In this document: positions 38,746 to 47,163 of the stretch, piece after piece
Layout: every line of letters starts with the position of its first letter
Position numbering within the stretch: position 1 is the stretch's first letter
NCBI RefSeq assembly: GCF_039595395.1
Contig: NZ_JBCNLP010000001.1
Span: 2,666,001 to 2,730,000, forward strand
Reading direction: 5' to 3'
Length of the DNA stretch: 64,000 bases
DNA from: Novosphingobium sp.
GTDB taxonomy: Bacteria; Pseudomonadota; Alphaproteobacteria; Sphingomonadales; Sphingomonadaceae
Position numbers and translations under genes: made by a program
Notes under the pieces: model-generated
Told to the model about the DNA's origin: nothing
The model's input: only the letters and a program-made list of their open reading frames with translations
Database searches by the model: none

Positions 38746-39402
38746 CTACATACCGAAAATGCCAAACCGCATGGCAGACAGCAGCGCCATGGGAGAGGCC
38801 GCATCCCCCCCCTTGCTCTCACGCCGCGCCAGCCCGTGCAGCACGGTGAGCGGGCGCATCGCCTTGGGCAGACGCCAGGCCTTCCAGTCCAGCGCCGCCA
38901 CCTTGGCCATGGCGGCCTCGCGCTCGGCGGGATCGCCCAGATGGCTGGCCAGATCCATCGCCGCCCAGCAGTGGGTCATGGGGGCGATGCGGTCATGGGC
39001 CACGCCCAGAACCCGCACCAGGGCTTCCACGCCCGCCACCCGGCCCTGTGTCAAAGCCTCCAGCGCCGCGCCGCCGTCCCATTCGTCCAGCAGCACTTCC
39101 CAGCCATCAACCAGCGGCACGAGGCCCTTGGCATGCTCGCCCCAGCCCTTCAGCATCGCCAGCAGAGGCTCGCCCTTGGGCCATGTCGCGGGGTCGGCGT
39201 TCAGGCGGTCGCGCCACCAGGCCAGCTTCATCTGGCCCAGCATGGGCTCGCGCGCGGCACGCACCACGCCCGCCAGACGCACATCCAGCGCCAGAAAGGA
39301 GAGCCACGCCTCACGCGCCTCGCGCGGGGCATAGGCCAGCGCCAGACGCCATGGCGGCGGCAGTGTCTCAAGCTGCGTATCAAGCTGGGATATATCGCTC
39401 AT
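38746..39402 (-). CDS. Squalene/phytoene synthase-like protein, probably non-catalytic
   Basis: A 218-residue protein of the squalene/phytoene synthase superfamily, shorter than the catalytic enzymes (about 280-350). It matches the NDUFAF6-like group: YAPREAREAWLSFLALDVRLAGVV near 26-49 and EPMLGQMKLAWWRDRLN near 53. The two aspartate-rich DxxxD motifs needed to bind prenyl diphosphates are not present, so catalysis is doubtful. In eukaryotes NDUFAF6 assists complex I assembly; a bacterial equivalent is conceivable but unproven. ATG at 39402. Confidence 0.75.
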   Translation of the reverse strand: MSDISQLDTQLETLPPPWRLALAYAPREAREAWLSFLALDVRLAGVVRAAREPMLGQMKLAWWRDRLNADPATWPKGEPLLAMLKGWGEHAKGLVPLVDGWEVLLDEWDGGAALEALTQGRVAGVEALVRVLGVAHDRIAPMTHCWAAMDLASHLGDPAEREAAMAKVAALDWKAWRLPKAMRPLTVLHGLARRESKGGDAASPMALLSAMRFGIFGM

Positions 39403-39445
39403 GCCCGCGCCCATACAGCAGATCGGGGGCAAGGACAGCCCCATC

Positions 39446-39477
39446 AAAAAGGGCGCCCCGGTCAGACCGGAGCGCCC
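39446..39477 (-). terminator. Intrinsic terminator of pdhB
   Basis: Stem arms GGGCGCCCCGGT (39451-39462) and ACCGGAGCGCCC (39466-39477) with one plus-strand mismatch that becomes a G-U wobble in the minus-strand RNA. A five-base U-run (complement of 39446-39450) follows immediately. It is a textbook intrinsic terminator for the pdhA-pdhB transcript, 27 bases after the pdhB stop. Confidence 0.85.
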
Positions 39478-39503
39478 CTCTTGTTCACACCCGAAGGCGA
39501 AGA

Positions 39504-40844
39504 TCAGCGATAGGTGACCTTCTTGACGCCAGCCACGATGCGCGAGGCATCGATCAGCGCGGCCTTTTCGAGGTTGTTGGCATAAGGCAGCGGCACGTCC
39601 TCGTTGCAGACGCGGACCACCGGAGCGTCCAGATCGTCGAAGCCGTCTTCCATCGCGATGGCCGCGATTTCCGAAGCGATCGAGCAGGTCGGCCAGCCTT
39701 CTTCGGCCACCACGATGCGGTTGGTCTTCTTGAGCGAAGCCAGCACCGTCTCCTTGTCGAGCGGGCGCAGCGTGCGCAGATCGATCACCTCGGCATCGAT
39801 GCCTTCGGCGGCCAGCGTCTCGGCGGCTTCGAGGGCCAGGCCCACGCCGATCGAGTAGCTGACGATCGTCACGTCCTTGCCTTCGCGCATCACGCGGGCC
39901 TTGCCGATGGGCAGAACGTGGTCGTCCAGCTCGGGCAGCTCGAACGAACGGCCATAGATCAGCTCGTTCTCAAGGAACACGACCGGATCCTCGCTACGGA
40001 TGGCGGCCTTGAGCAGGCCCTTGGCATCCGAAGCGTCGTAAGGCGCGATCACGATCAGGCCGGGGACGTTGGCGTACCACGGGCCATAGTTCTGCGAGTG
40101 CTGCGCACCCACGCGGCTGGCAGCGCCGTTGGGACCACGGAACACGACCGGGCAACGCATCTGGCCGCCCGACATGTAGTTGGTCTTGGCCGCCGAGTTG
40201 ATGATGTGGTCAATCGCCTGCATGGCGAAGTTGAACGTCATGAACTCGACGATGGGGCGCAACCCGCCCATGGCGGCACCGGTGCCGATGCCGGCAAAGC
40301 CGTATTCGGTGATCGGCGTGTCGATCACGCGCTTGGGGCCGAATTCCTCCAGCAGACCCTGCGTGACCTTGTAGGCGCCCTGATACTGGGCGACTTCCTC
40401 GCCCATCACGAAGACGCGCGGATCACGGCGCATTTCCTCGGCCATGGCGTCACGCAGAGCCTCGCGCACGGTCGAGGTCTTCATGTTGGTGCCATGGGGG
40501 ATTTCGGGCTTGGCGGGCGCCTTGGGGGCAACCGGAGCAGCCGCCACGGCGGCGGGCGCCGGGGCAGCAGCGGCGGGCGCGGAAGCAGCGGGAGCCGCCA
40601 CATCGCCCTCGCCGATCACGGCGATCACGGTGCCGACCTTCACGCCTTCGGTGCCTTCGGCGACCACGATCTTGCCGATCGTGCCTTCGTCGACGGCCTC
40701 GAATTCCATGGTGGCCTTGTCGGTTTCGATCTCGGCGAGGATATCGCCGGACTTGACCTCATCGCCTTCCTTGACCAGCCAGCGCGCCAGCTTGCCCTCT
40801 TCCATGGTGGGCGACAGCGCGGGCATCTTCAGTTCGATTGCCAT
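39504..40844 (-). CDS. pdhB: Pyruvate dehydrogenase E1 beta subunit with N-terminal lipoyl domain
   Basis: A 446-residue E1 beta. Residues 1-80 form a lipoyl domain (MPALSPTMEEGKLARWLV, with the lipoylated Lys in ETDKATMEFEAVDEG), then an Ala/Pro-rich linker (about 80-112), then the transketolase-like part with EALRDAMAEEMRRD, GEEVAQYQGAYKVTQGLLEEFG and PITEYGFAGIGTGAAMGG. The extra lipoyl domain is characteristic of many alphaproteobacterial E1 beta proteins. ATG at 40844 is one base after the pdhA stop. Converts pyruvate with PdhA; lipoylation depends on LipA, encoded 10 kb away. The E2 and E3 genes are outside the window. Confidence 0.96.
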   Translation of the reverse strand: MAIELKMPALSPTMEEGKLARWLVKEGDEVKSGDILAEIETDKATMEFEAVDEGTIGKIVVAEGTEGVKVGTVIAVIGEGDVAAPAASAPAAAAPAPAAVAAAPVAPKAPAKPEIPHGTNMKTSTVREALRDAMAEEMRRDPRVFVMGEEVAQYQGAYKVTQGLLEEFGPKRVIDTPITEYGFAGIGTGAAMGGLRPIVEFMTFNFAMQAIDHIINSAAKTNYMSGGQMRCPVVFRGPNGAASRVGAQHSQNYGPWYANVPGLIVIAPYDASDAKGLLKAAIRSEDPVVFLENELIYGRSFELPELDDHVLPIGKARVMREGKDVTIVSYSIGVGLALEAAETLAAEGIDAEVIDLRTLRPLDKETVLASLKKTNRIVVAEEGWPTCSIASEIAAIAMEDGFDDLDAPVVRVCNEDVPLPYANNLEKAALIDASRIVAGVKKVTYR

Positions 40845-40845
40845 C

Positions 40846-41919
40846 TCAATAGGTCTCCACCAGAACGTCGGTATACAGTTCAGACAGCTCCGGCTCGGGC
40901 GAGCTTTCGGCGAAATCGGCGGATTCCGACACGATCTGACGGATCTTCTTGTCGATCTCCTTCAGCTTGTCTTCCGACACGCCGCGCTTGATCAGTTCGG
41001 CCTTGGCACCCTCGATCGGGTCGTGATGGTCGCGCATGTCCTGCACTTCCTCACGGCTGCGATACTTGGCCGGGTCCGACATGGAGTGGCCGCGATAGCG
41101 ATAGGTGTTGAGCTCCATCAGCACCGGGCCATTGCCGGCGCGGACATATTCCACTGCCAGATTGGCCGCCGCGCGCACTTCCAGAACGTCATTGCCGTTC
41201 ACATTCATGCCGGGGATGGTGAAGGCCGCGCCGCGCTTGTGGAAATGGGTTTCGGCCGAGGAACGCTTCACAGCGGTGCCCATGGCGTACTGGTTGTTTT
41301 CCACCACGAAGATGATCGGCAGCTTCCAGAGAGCGGCCATATTGAAGCTCTCATAGACCTGGCCCTGGTTGGCCGCGCCGTCGCCGAAGTAGGAGACGCA
41401 CAGGCCGCCATCTTCATTGTACTGGTGACCGAAAGCCAGACCCGCGCCCAGCGAAACCTGCGCGCCCACGATGCCGTGGCCGCCGTAGAACTTGTGGCTG
41501 GTGCTGAACATGTGCATCGAGCCGCCCTTGCCGCGGCTGATGCCAGCCTCGCGGCCGGTCAGCTCGGCCATGATGACCTTGGGATCGATGCCATAGGCCA
41601 GCATGTGGCCGTGATCGCGATAGCCGGTGATGACGCTGTCATGACCCTCTTGCAGGGCCGACTGGATGCCCACGGCAACCGCTTCCTGGCCGATGTAGAG
41701 GTGGCAGAAGCCGCCGATCAGGCCCAGACCGTAGAGCTGGCCGGCACGCTCTTCAAAGCGGCGGATCAGCACCATCTGTTCGTAGAAGTGCAGCAGCTCC
41801 TCGTCCGAAGCGGCATAGAGCCGGTTGGCTTCGTAAGCCTGCTGAAGATGATCGAGCCCGTCGGTGCCGGTGGCATCAGCGGCGGGCGAAGCGTTTTGGG
41901 TTTTGCCGGTTCTGGCCAA
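40846..41919 (-). CDS. pdhA: Pyruvate dehydrogenase E1 alpha subunit
   Basis: A TPP-dependent decarboxylase subunit of about 357 residues. The thiamine-diphosphate motif is GDGAANQGQVYESFNMA, completed by VENNQYAMGTA. Other marks are GHLYIGQEAV-like HLYIGQEAVAVG, YRDHGHMLAYG and RGKGGSMHMF, and the phosphorylation-loop region RYRGHSMSDP. I favour a TTG start at 41919 (MARTGKTQ) because GGGGAA lies eight bases upstream; a GTG at 41952 would add eleven residues without a good ribosome-binding site. Forms the E1 tetramer with PdhB. Confidence 0.93.
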   Translation of the reverse strand: MARTGKTQNASPAADATGTDGLDHLQQAYEANRLYAASDEELLHFYEQMVLIRRFEERAGQLYGLGLIGGFCHLYIGQEAVAVGIQSALQEGHDSVITGYRDHGHMLAYGIDPKVIMAELTGREAGISRGKGGSMHMFSTSHKFYGGHGIVGAQVSLGAGLAFGHQYNEDGGLCVSYFGDGAANQGQVYESFNMAALWKLPIIFVVENNQYAMGTAVKRSSAETHFHKRGAAFTIPGMNVNGNDVLEVRAAANLAVEYVRAGNGPVLMELNTYRYRGHSMSDPAKYRSREEVQDMRDHHDPIEGAKAELIKRGVSEDKLKEIDKKIRQIVSESADFAESSPEPELSELYTDVLVETY

Positions 41920-42058
41920 GACGAAGTTCCCCAATGGAAGGCCGGTTTTCACGACCGTCTATAGGCGCAGAGTCTGCGCCCGGAAACACTCGAATACGAA
42001 ATTTGGGGCGAAGGGCAAGGCCTACCGCGCATAGGCCCATACGGATGCATAGTAGACT

Positions 42059-42370
42059 TTAGTGCACCATCATGATGACGTCGTCGGGATGCGCCACATT
42101 CAGGTTGCGGCGCAGCAATTCACCGGCCAGATCGGGGTCGGTGTGACGCGGATCGAGCAGGGTGACGCGGTTCTGAAGCTCATTGCGCTGCAGCGTAAGC
42201 AGTTTGATGCGCTGCTGCCTTTCGGCCAAAGCGTGGTGATTTTCGCTCCAGGCGAGCAAACCGCTGGGCCCCGCGACCGACCAGGCCAGCATGCACAACA
42301 GACAGCCAAGCGCCAACCACTGGATCATGGTTTCCTTGGCCATCCGGTGCCTGTTGCGGACTGTCGTCAT
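42059..42370 (-). CDS. ftsB: Cell-division protein FtsB (DivIC family)
   Basis: A 103-residue bitopic membrane protein of the divisome. A short cytoplasmic N-terminus precedes one helix (MIQWLALGCLLCMLAWSVAG, about 15-34), then a coiled coil (ALAERQQRIKLLTLQRNELQNRVTLL) and a short C-terminal part (DPDLAGELLRRNLNVAHPDDVIM), the standard FtsB pattern. It joins FtsL and FtsQ to activate septal peptidoglycan synthesis. ATG at 42370; an earlier start at 42388 is possible. Often near pdhA and eno in alphaproteobacteria. Confidence 0.9.
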   Translation of the reverse strand: MTTVRNRHRMAKETMIQWLALGCLLCMLAWSVAGPSGLLAWSENHHALAERQQRIKLLTLQRNELQNRVTLLDPRHTDPDLAGELLRRNLNVAHPDDVIMMVH

Positions 42371-42605
42371 AAGAATCACTAGAATCACAGTTGATTCGCC
42401 GATTCAAGCGGTTTCGCAGTTTTTCCGCAATCTAAAACGCTCCGCCCCCCGGAAATGCGCCGAATCGTTGTCCCGGCGCGAAGGGCTTATGTAAATTTGC
42501 AGGGTTCACCCGACAATCCTTGCTTAGCCGCGAGGATCTACACGATTGCATCAACCTCCGGGCGCGACTCTGGCGCATCCGGATCGACGCGATAGGCCAG
42601 CCACC
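42371..42605. promoter_or_regulatory. Divergent region between ftsB and the PilZ gene
   Basis: A 235-base A+T-richer spacer holding promoters of ftsB and the PilZ gene. I looked for a CtrA-type TTAA-N7-TTAA site because both genes could be cell-cycle controlled and found none that is convincing. Nothing else recognisable. Confidence 0.4.
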
Positions 42606-43013
42606 ATGAGCGACCCGGAAAAGCCCAGGACGGAAAGACGCCACAGCTTTCGCGACAGCCTGCTGCTCGGCGCACGCTGCCTCATCCATGATCAGGGTGG
42701 CGAAGGCGGGGTGGAAATCACGGTCAAGCTGCGCAACATCTCGGCGCAGGGAGTGATGGCCGAAGCGCCGCGCGTGCCAGCGAAAGACGCCCGGATCTCG
42801 ATCGAACTGCGCAATCTTGGCTGGGTGGAGGGGCGCGTTGCCTGGGTGCAGGACAATCGCTTCGGCATTCTTTTCGCCGCGCAGATCGACCCGAGCCGGG
42901 TCCGCCATGCCCCCGTCGAAGCGCAGGCCGCCCCCGCACCGATGACCCGCCGCCCGCTGGGTGTGCGACTGCGCCAGATCGGCGCCATGCCCAACGCGCT
43001 TCGCCGGGTCTGA
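42606..43013 (+). CDS. PilZ-domain protein
   Basis: A 135-residue single-domain PilZ protein. The c-di-GMP-binding RxxxR is RHSFR at residues 12-16 (within TERRHSFRD) and the D/NxSxxG motif is NISAQG near 45. The beta-barrel continues with RISIELRNLGWVEGRVAWVQ. Both motifs are complete, so c-di-GMP binding is likely. The C-terminal 35 residues are Pro/Arg-rich and probably flexible. ATG at 42606. Output target is unknown; exopolysaccharide or motility is typical. Confidence 0.9.
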   Translation: MSDPEKPRTERRHSFRDSLLLGARCLIHDQGGEGGVEITVKLRNISAQGVMAEAPRVPAKDARISIELRNLGWVEGRVAWVQDNRFGILFAAQIDPSRVRHAPVEAQAAPAPMTRRPLGVRLRQIGAMPNALRRV

Positions 43014-43279
43014 GCCACAGCTCCACCCGCAAGGGAGGGCAGCTCGCGACAGGCCGAAAATGCCTATGGTCTTTTTAGGTGTGCCCTGCCGGGGAAACCC
43101 ATATTTCGGCCAACGGAGCAAAAGAACACAACATCCATCCACCGGGTCTTACCCGATGTCGATGCACCTGCATGGCCGCCCTCTGTTTCATCCTATCCCT
43201 AAGCGATTCACGGGCGGCCATCTTTACCTGAACCACCCGTAAACTTGCGCTTCAGGCCTCGGGCGAAGCCTCACACGCC
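43014..43279. other. Intergenic region between the PilZ gene and kdpE
   Basis: A 266-base spacer between convergent genes. It has a 10-base inverted repeat (ATGGCCGCCC at 43172-43181 and GGGCGGCCAT at 43212-43221) and a 17-base direct repeat of the kdpE tail (43256-43272 and 43284-43300, one mismatch), suggesting a small tandem duplication of the gene end. A 28-codon reading frame at 43156-43242 has no membrane helix and is not taken as a gene. Confidence 0.5.
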
Positions 43280-43993
43280 TTAAGCCTCGGGCGATGCCTC
43301 GCCCGAATCCGGCACCGCCATCAGGCGATAACCAACGCCCGGTTCGGTGACGATCAGCCTGGGCTCGGAAGGGTTGGCTTCCAGCTTCTGGCGCAGCATG
43401 CCCATATAGACGCGCAGATACTGCGGATCGGCCTCGCTGCGGCCCCAGCCCGCCGCCAGCAGGCGCCTTTGCGTCACCACCTGCCCCGCGCTCTGCGCCA
43501 GCGTGCGCAGCAGATTGTACTCCTTGGGCGACAGGCGCAGCGTCTCGCCGCGCAGCGTCACCACGCGGGTCGCGAAATCGATATGCAGCGGATCGGCGTC
43601 GAAGGTTTCCAGCGGCTTGACCAGCGCCTCGCGCCGCCGCAGCGATGAGCGCACGCGGGCCAGCAGCTCGCCCAGCACGAAAGGCTTGTCGACGTAATCG
43701 TCGGCGCCCTCATCCAGCGCGGCGATCTTCTCGCCCTCCTGATGGCGGGCCGAGATCACGATGATCGGCGTGGTCGATGTGGCGCGGATCGCGCGGATCA
43801 CATCCTTGCCGTCCATGTCGGGCAGGCCCAGATCGAGCAGCACCACATCGGGGTCTTCCAATGCGAAGCTGGCCAGGGCGGCGGTGCCGTCGCTGGCAAC
43901 GGTGACGGCATGGCCCACGGCCTTCAGCACGGGGCGAAGCGCGTTCACAATGGCGGGCTCATCATCGACAAGCAGGATATGGCCGGAAGTCAT
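43280..43993 (-). CDS. kdpE: KdpE-type response regulator
   Basis: A 237-residue OmpR/PhoB-family regulator. The receiver has LLVDDEPAIVNALR at 6-19, phospho-acceptor Asp in LLDLGLPDMDG near 54, and KPF near 103. The winged-helix domain has LRLSPKEYNLLRTLAQ near 153 and RVYMGMLRQKLE near 196, the KdpE signature. Its ATG overlaps the kinase stop by four bases (ATGA), giving a coupled two-component operon. The kdpFABC potassium pump genes are not in this window, so the target is presumed, not seen. Confidence 0.92.
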   Translation of the reverse strand: MTSGHILLVDDEPAIVNALRPVLKAVGHAVTVASDGTAALASFALEDPDVVLLDLGLPDMDGKDVIRAIRATSTTPIIVISARHQEGEKIAALDEGADDYVDKPFVLGELLARVRSSLRRREALVKPLETFDADPLHIDFATRVVTLRGETLRLSPKEYNLLRTLAQSAGQVVTQRRLLAAGWGRSEADPQYLRVYMGMLRQKLEANPSEPRLIVTEPGVGYRLMAVPDSGEASPEA

Positions 43994-45531
43994 GCGTTTG
44001 TCTGGTCTGGCTCACTATGGGCGATGGGCAGGCAAATGGTGATGCAAGTGCCTTTGCCGTCGCGCAAGGGGGATGAAAGTTCGATCGTTCCGTCAGAGGC
44101 TTTCACGAAACCGCGCGCAATGGCAAGCCCCAGCCCTGTGCCGCGTGGTGCGCCATCGTCGCGGCGCACACGATAGAAGCGCTCGAAGACGTGGCCCTGC
44201 TCGGCCGGAGGCACGCCGATCCCCTCGTCGCTGATGGCGATGGCGCACATGGTTCCCTGCTCGCGGCAGGTGATCTCCACAGTGGTGCCGAAGGGGCTGT
44301 AACGACAGGCATTCTGGATCACATTGGTGAGCACCAGATCATAGAGCGTCGCATCCGCCACGATCGAAACCTCCCCATCGGGAGCGTTGAGAGCGAAGCG
44401 ATGCTCGGTGTCGATTCTGGCCTGCCGCGCCACAACATTACGAATCATTTCTACCGCCGGAAGCACGCTGCGCGACAGGCCACCGGGGCCGCCCTCAAGC
44501 CTTGTCATCTGCAGCAGATTGGTGGTGAGATGGTTGAGCCGGTCCGATTCCTCGACAATGCCGCTCAGCAGGCCATGCGATGTTTCGGGGTCGAAATGCT
44601 CGCCATAGGTCAGCAGGCTGGCTGCCGCCGTGTTGATCGCGGTCAGTGGCGAGCGCAGATCATGGCTGACCGAGGAGAGCAGCGCGCTTTTCAATTCCTC
44701 GGCGCGGGCGGCGGCATGGGCTTCGGCCAGACGGTCGGCGAGATAGATGCGTTCAAGCGCCAGCGCCGTCATGCGCGCCAGCGCCAGCATAAAGTCGTGA
44801 TCGAGCAGCACCCCTTCGGGCCGACGCGCCAGCAGCACGCCCAGCGTCTGGGGGCCTGCCGCCAGCGGAAAGGCGGACATGGCCCCATCCTCAAGCCAGT
44901 CCTGCCCCGAGGCCAGCGCCTGATGCATCAGGGCGCTTTCGCCGCCCTCGGGCTGCCCGGCGGCCAGCGAAATGCCTTGCAGCGCCACGGCAATGCCGGT
45001 CTGGGCCTCAACCCCGTCATGGAGCGCCAGGGTCACATCGCGAACGCTGCCCGCGCGCTGCAGGCCTCTGCTGGCCTCCAGCAGGGCCTCAAGCTGGATG
45101 TTGCGCTGACGGACCTGCCGCGTCTCATCCTTGAGCCGCCCCGAGAGCAGGCCCGAAATCATCGCACTGAAGGTGAAAATCAGGGGTGTGGTGATGTCAT
45201 TGGCGCGGGTGAAGCTCAGCTCCCATTTGGGTTCGCCAATAAAGAAGTCGAAACCCAGCGCACCGACGGCAGCGCAGATCAGCGCCACCCCCAGCCCATA
45301 CAGCGCGCCGATCACGGTGATGACCATCACGAAGATCAGGCTGATATAGCCCTCTTCCAGCACGCCATCGAGTTCGACACCAAAGGCCGAGGCGACGATC
45401 AGCAGGCTGAAACCCCAGGCCAGTTGGCGCGGGGCGATATGATACCATGCCGGGGAGGGCGTGAAAGGCGACGGAGCAGGCTCGACCATGCCGCGGCTTG
45501 TTTCAGAAGCGACGCTTGTCGGCAAGGCCAT
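43990..45531 (-). CDS. KdpD-like sensor histidine kinase lacking the N-terminal KdpD/Usp region
   Basis: A 513-residue kinase that matches only the C-terminal half of KdpD. A DUF4118 block of four helices lies at about 40-125 (WGFSLLIVASAFGVELD to FFIGEPKWELSF), then a GAF-type region (about 150-300), then HisKA with SHDLRSPLTAINTAAASLL near 325 and an HATPase domain with NVIQNACRYSPFG, DEGIGVPP and GTGLGLAIARGF. KdpD proper is about 890 residues and begins with KdpD and Usp domains that are absent here. The ATG at 45531 has the ribosome-binding site AAGGGGGG. Coupled to kdpE. It may sense a different signal than full KdpD. Confidence 0.88.
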   Translation of the reverse strand: MALPTSVASETSRGMVEPAPSPFTPSPAWYHIAPRQLAWGFSLLIVASAFGVELDGVLEEGYISLIFVMVITVIGALYGLGVALICAAVGALGFDFFIGEPKWELSFTRANDITTPLIFTFSAMISGLLSGRLKDETRQVRQRNIQLEALLEASRGLQRAGSVRDVTLALHDGVEAQTGIAVALQGISLAAGQPEGGESALMHQALASGQDWLEDGAMSAFPLAAGPQTLGVLLARRPEGVLLDHDFMLALARMTALALERIYLADRLAEAHAAARAEELKSALLSSVSHDLRSPLTAINTAAASLLTYGEHFDPETSHGLLSGIVEESDRLNHLTTNLLQMTRLEGGPGGLSRSVLPAVEMIRNVVARQARIDTEHRFALNAPDGEVSIVADATLYDLVLTNVIQNACRYSPFGTTVEITCREQGTMCAIAISDEGIGVPPAEQGHVFERFYRVRRDDGAPRGTGLGLAIARGFVKASDGTIELSSPLRDGKGTCITICLPIAHSEPDQTNA

Positions 45532-45549
45532 GCGCCCCCCTTCCCCATA

Positions 45550-45583
45550 AACAAACGCCCCGGTCGGAAACCCGACCGGGGCG
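45550..45583 (-). terminator. Intrinsic terminator of the MFS symporter gene
   Basis: Perfect 12-base arms (CGCCCCGGTCGG at 45556-45567 and CCGACCGGGGCG at 45572-45583) with an AAAC loop, followed on the minus strand by TTTGTTTATG. It sits 22 bases beyond the MFS stop and upstream of the KdpD-like gene, so it ends the MFS transcript and isolates the kinase operon. Confidence 0.8.
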
Positions 45584-45605
45584 CCTGATTGCAGCAACGA
45601 TGGCG

Positions 45606-46984
45606 TCAGATCGCCAGCGCCATGGTCGACATGCCGTTGCGGCCGCCAGCCAGCTCACGGTTGAGCCACAGCGCGCCCAGCGTCAGGATCGAACCCGAGA
45701 GCAGGTACAGGCCCGAGGCCACCACGCCATACTCATGCGCCAGCTTAAGCGCGATCAGCGGGGCGAAAGCGGCACCCACCAGCCAAGCGATGTCGCTGGT
45801 GAAGCACGAACCGGTGTAACGGTGCGAAGGCGTGAAGCTGGAAGCCACCGCGCCCGAGCTCTGCCCGAAGGACACGCCCAGCAGCGCGAAGCCGGTGACC
45901 ATGAAGATGATCTCGCCGGCCATGCCCGCGCTCAGCATCTGCGGACCAAAGCCCGAGAACACCGCGGTCACCACCGCCGAGCAACCCAGCACCACGCGGC
46001 GCCCGACCTGATCGGCCAGACGGCCCGAGGCGATGATCGCCAGCACGCCGATGAAAGCGGCCACGATCTCGATCAGCAGGAACTTGACCGGAGTTTCGGT
46101 GGTGTTGAGATAGACCCAGGACAGGGGGAACACCGTCACCATATGGAACAGCGCAAAGCTGGCCAGCGGGGCAAAGGCGCCCAGCAGGATCGTCTTCCAC
46201 TCGCTGCGCAGCGTCTCGATCGGCGGCTCGGGAGCCAGATCGCGGCTTTCGAACAGGCGTTCGAACTCGGCGGTGCCGACCAGACGCAGCCGGGCGAACA
46301 GCGCGACCACGTTGATGGCAAAGGCCACGAAGAAGGGGAAACGCCAGCCCCAGCTCACGAATTCAACCTGAGGCAGGGTCGAGAGGAAGAAGGCGAACAT
46401 GCTGCTGGCCACGATCAGCCCCAGCGGCGCGCCAAGCTGCGGGATCATGGCGTACCAGCCGCGCTGCTCCTGGGGCGCGTTCAGCGCCAGCAGCGAGGCA
46501 AGGCCGTCCCAAGTGCCGCCCAGGGCAAAGCCCTGGCCCAGGCGGAACAGGCCGCCAGCAGGGCGATGGCCGCACCGCTGCCCATATCGGCATAGCCGGG
46601 CAGGAAAGCGATCGAGGCGGTCGATCCGCCCAGCATAAAGAGCGCCACCACCAGCTTGGCGGTGCGCCCATAGGCCAGATCGATCATCATGAAGACGAAA
46701 GACCCGACAGGCCGCGCGATGAAGGCCAGCGGGAAGATCGCGAAGGAATAGATCGTGCCGGTGAAGGCATCGGTGAACGGAAAGAGCAACTTCGGAAACA
46801 CCAGCACCGAGGCGATGCCGTAAACAAAGAAGTCGAAAAACTCGGACGTTCGACCGATGATGACGCCAATGGCGATCTCACCGGGGGAAACATGGTCGTC
46901 GCGCTCCGGAGCAGTGCCGGCGCCGGGAGGGGTAATGGCACCCCCCTTGTCGTAAGTGGCGGTGGTCATGTTCAGGCATCCCAT
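45606..46984 (-). pseudogene. MFS symporter (metabolite:H+ symporter type), frameshifted
   Basis: Twelve-helix major-facilitator transporter split by one frame change. The first part (46984-46555) has GRTSEFFDFFVYGIASVLVF near the N-terminus and PLAFIARPVGSFVFMMIDLAYGR; the second (from about 46553 to 45606) continues FRLGQGFALGGTWDGLASLL, then PLGLIVASSMFAFFL, the cytoplasmic motif GRLADQVGRRVVLG and the final helices. One base is missing near 46553 (GGCCTGTTCC where GGCCCTGTTCC is expected). With it restored, it reads as an intact protein of about 455 residues, likely a dicarboxylate, shikimate or osmolyte:H+ symporter. The near-perfect remainder favours sequencing error or very recent loss. 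Start ATG at 46984 or 46969. Confidence 0.8.
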
Positions 46985-47163
46985 GTCGTACGGATTATGT
47001 CCGTACTGTTATACGTAATTCAAAGAGGTTACCGGAGTTCCCGGCAAAATCGCTGAATTGCGTTGTTTTGCAGGCTGCACCATAATGCGGGCGGTGACAA
47101 TCCCGGTGATGGGACAAAATGTCCAATCGCAGCTGCAGCATCGGAGGCCTACGCGCGCGTTCC

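Noticed and set aside
38746..39402. Carotenoid or hopanoid synthase role for the squalene-synthase-like protein
   Set aside because: The catalytic Asp motifs are absent and no carotenoid or hopanoid genes are nearby.
39048..40991. Plus-strand open frame (about 647 codons) opposite pdhB
   Set aside because: Antisense of a conserved gene; no domain.
43156..43242. Possible KdpF-like small gene before kdpE
   Set aside because: The 28 codons lack a membrane helix and lie on the strand opposite kdpE; KdpF is a single membrane helix.
43256..43300. 17-base direct repeat at the kdpE 3' end as an attachment site
   Set aside because: No integrase or tRNA nearby; it is a small duplication of the gene tail.
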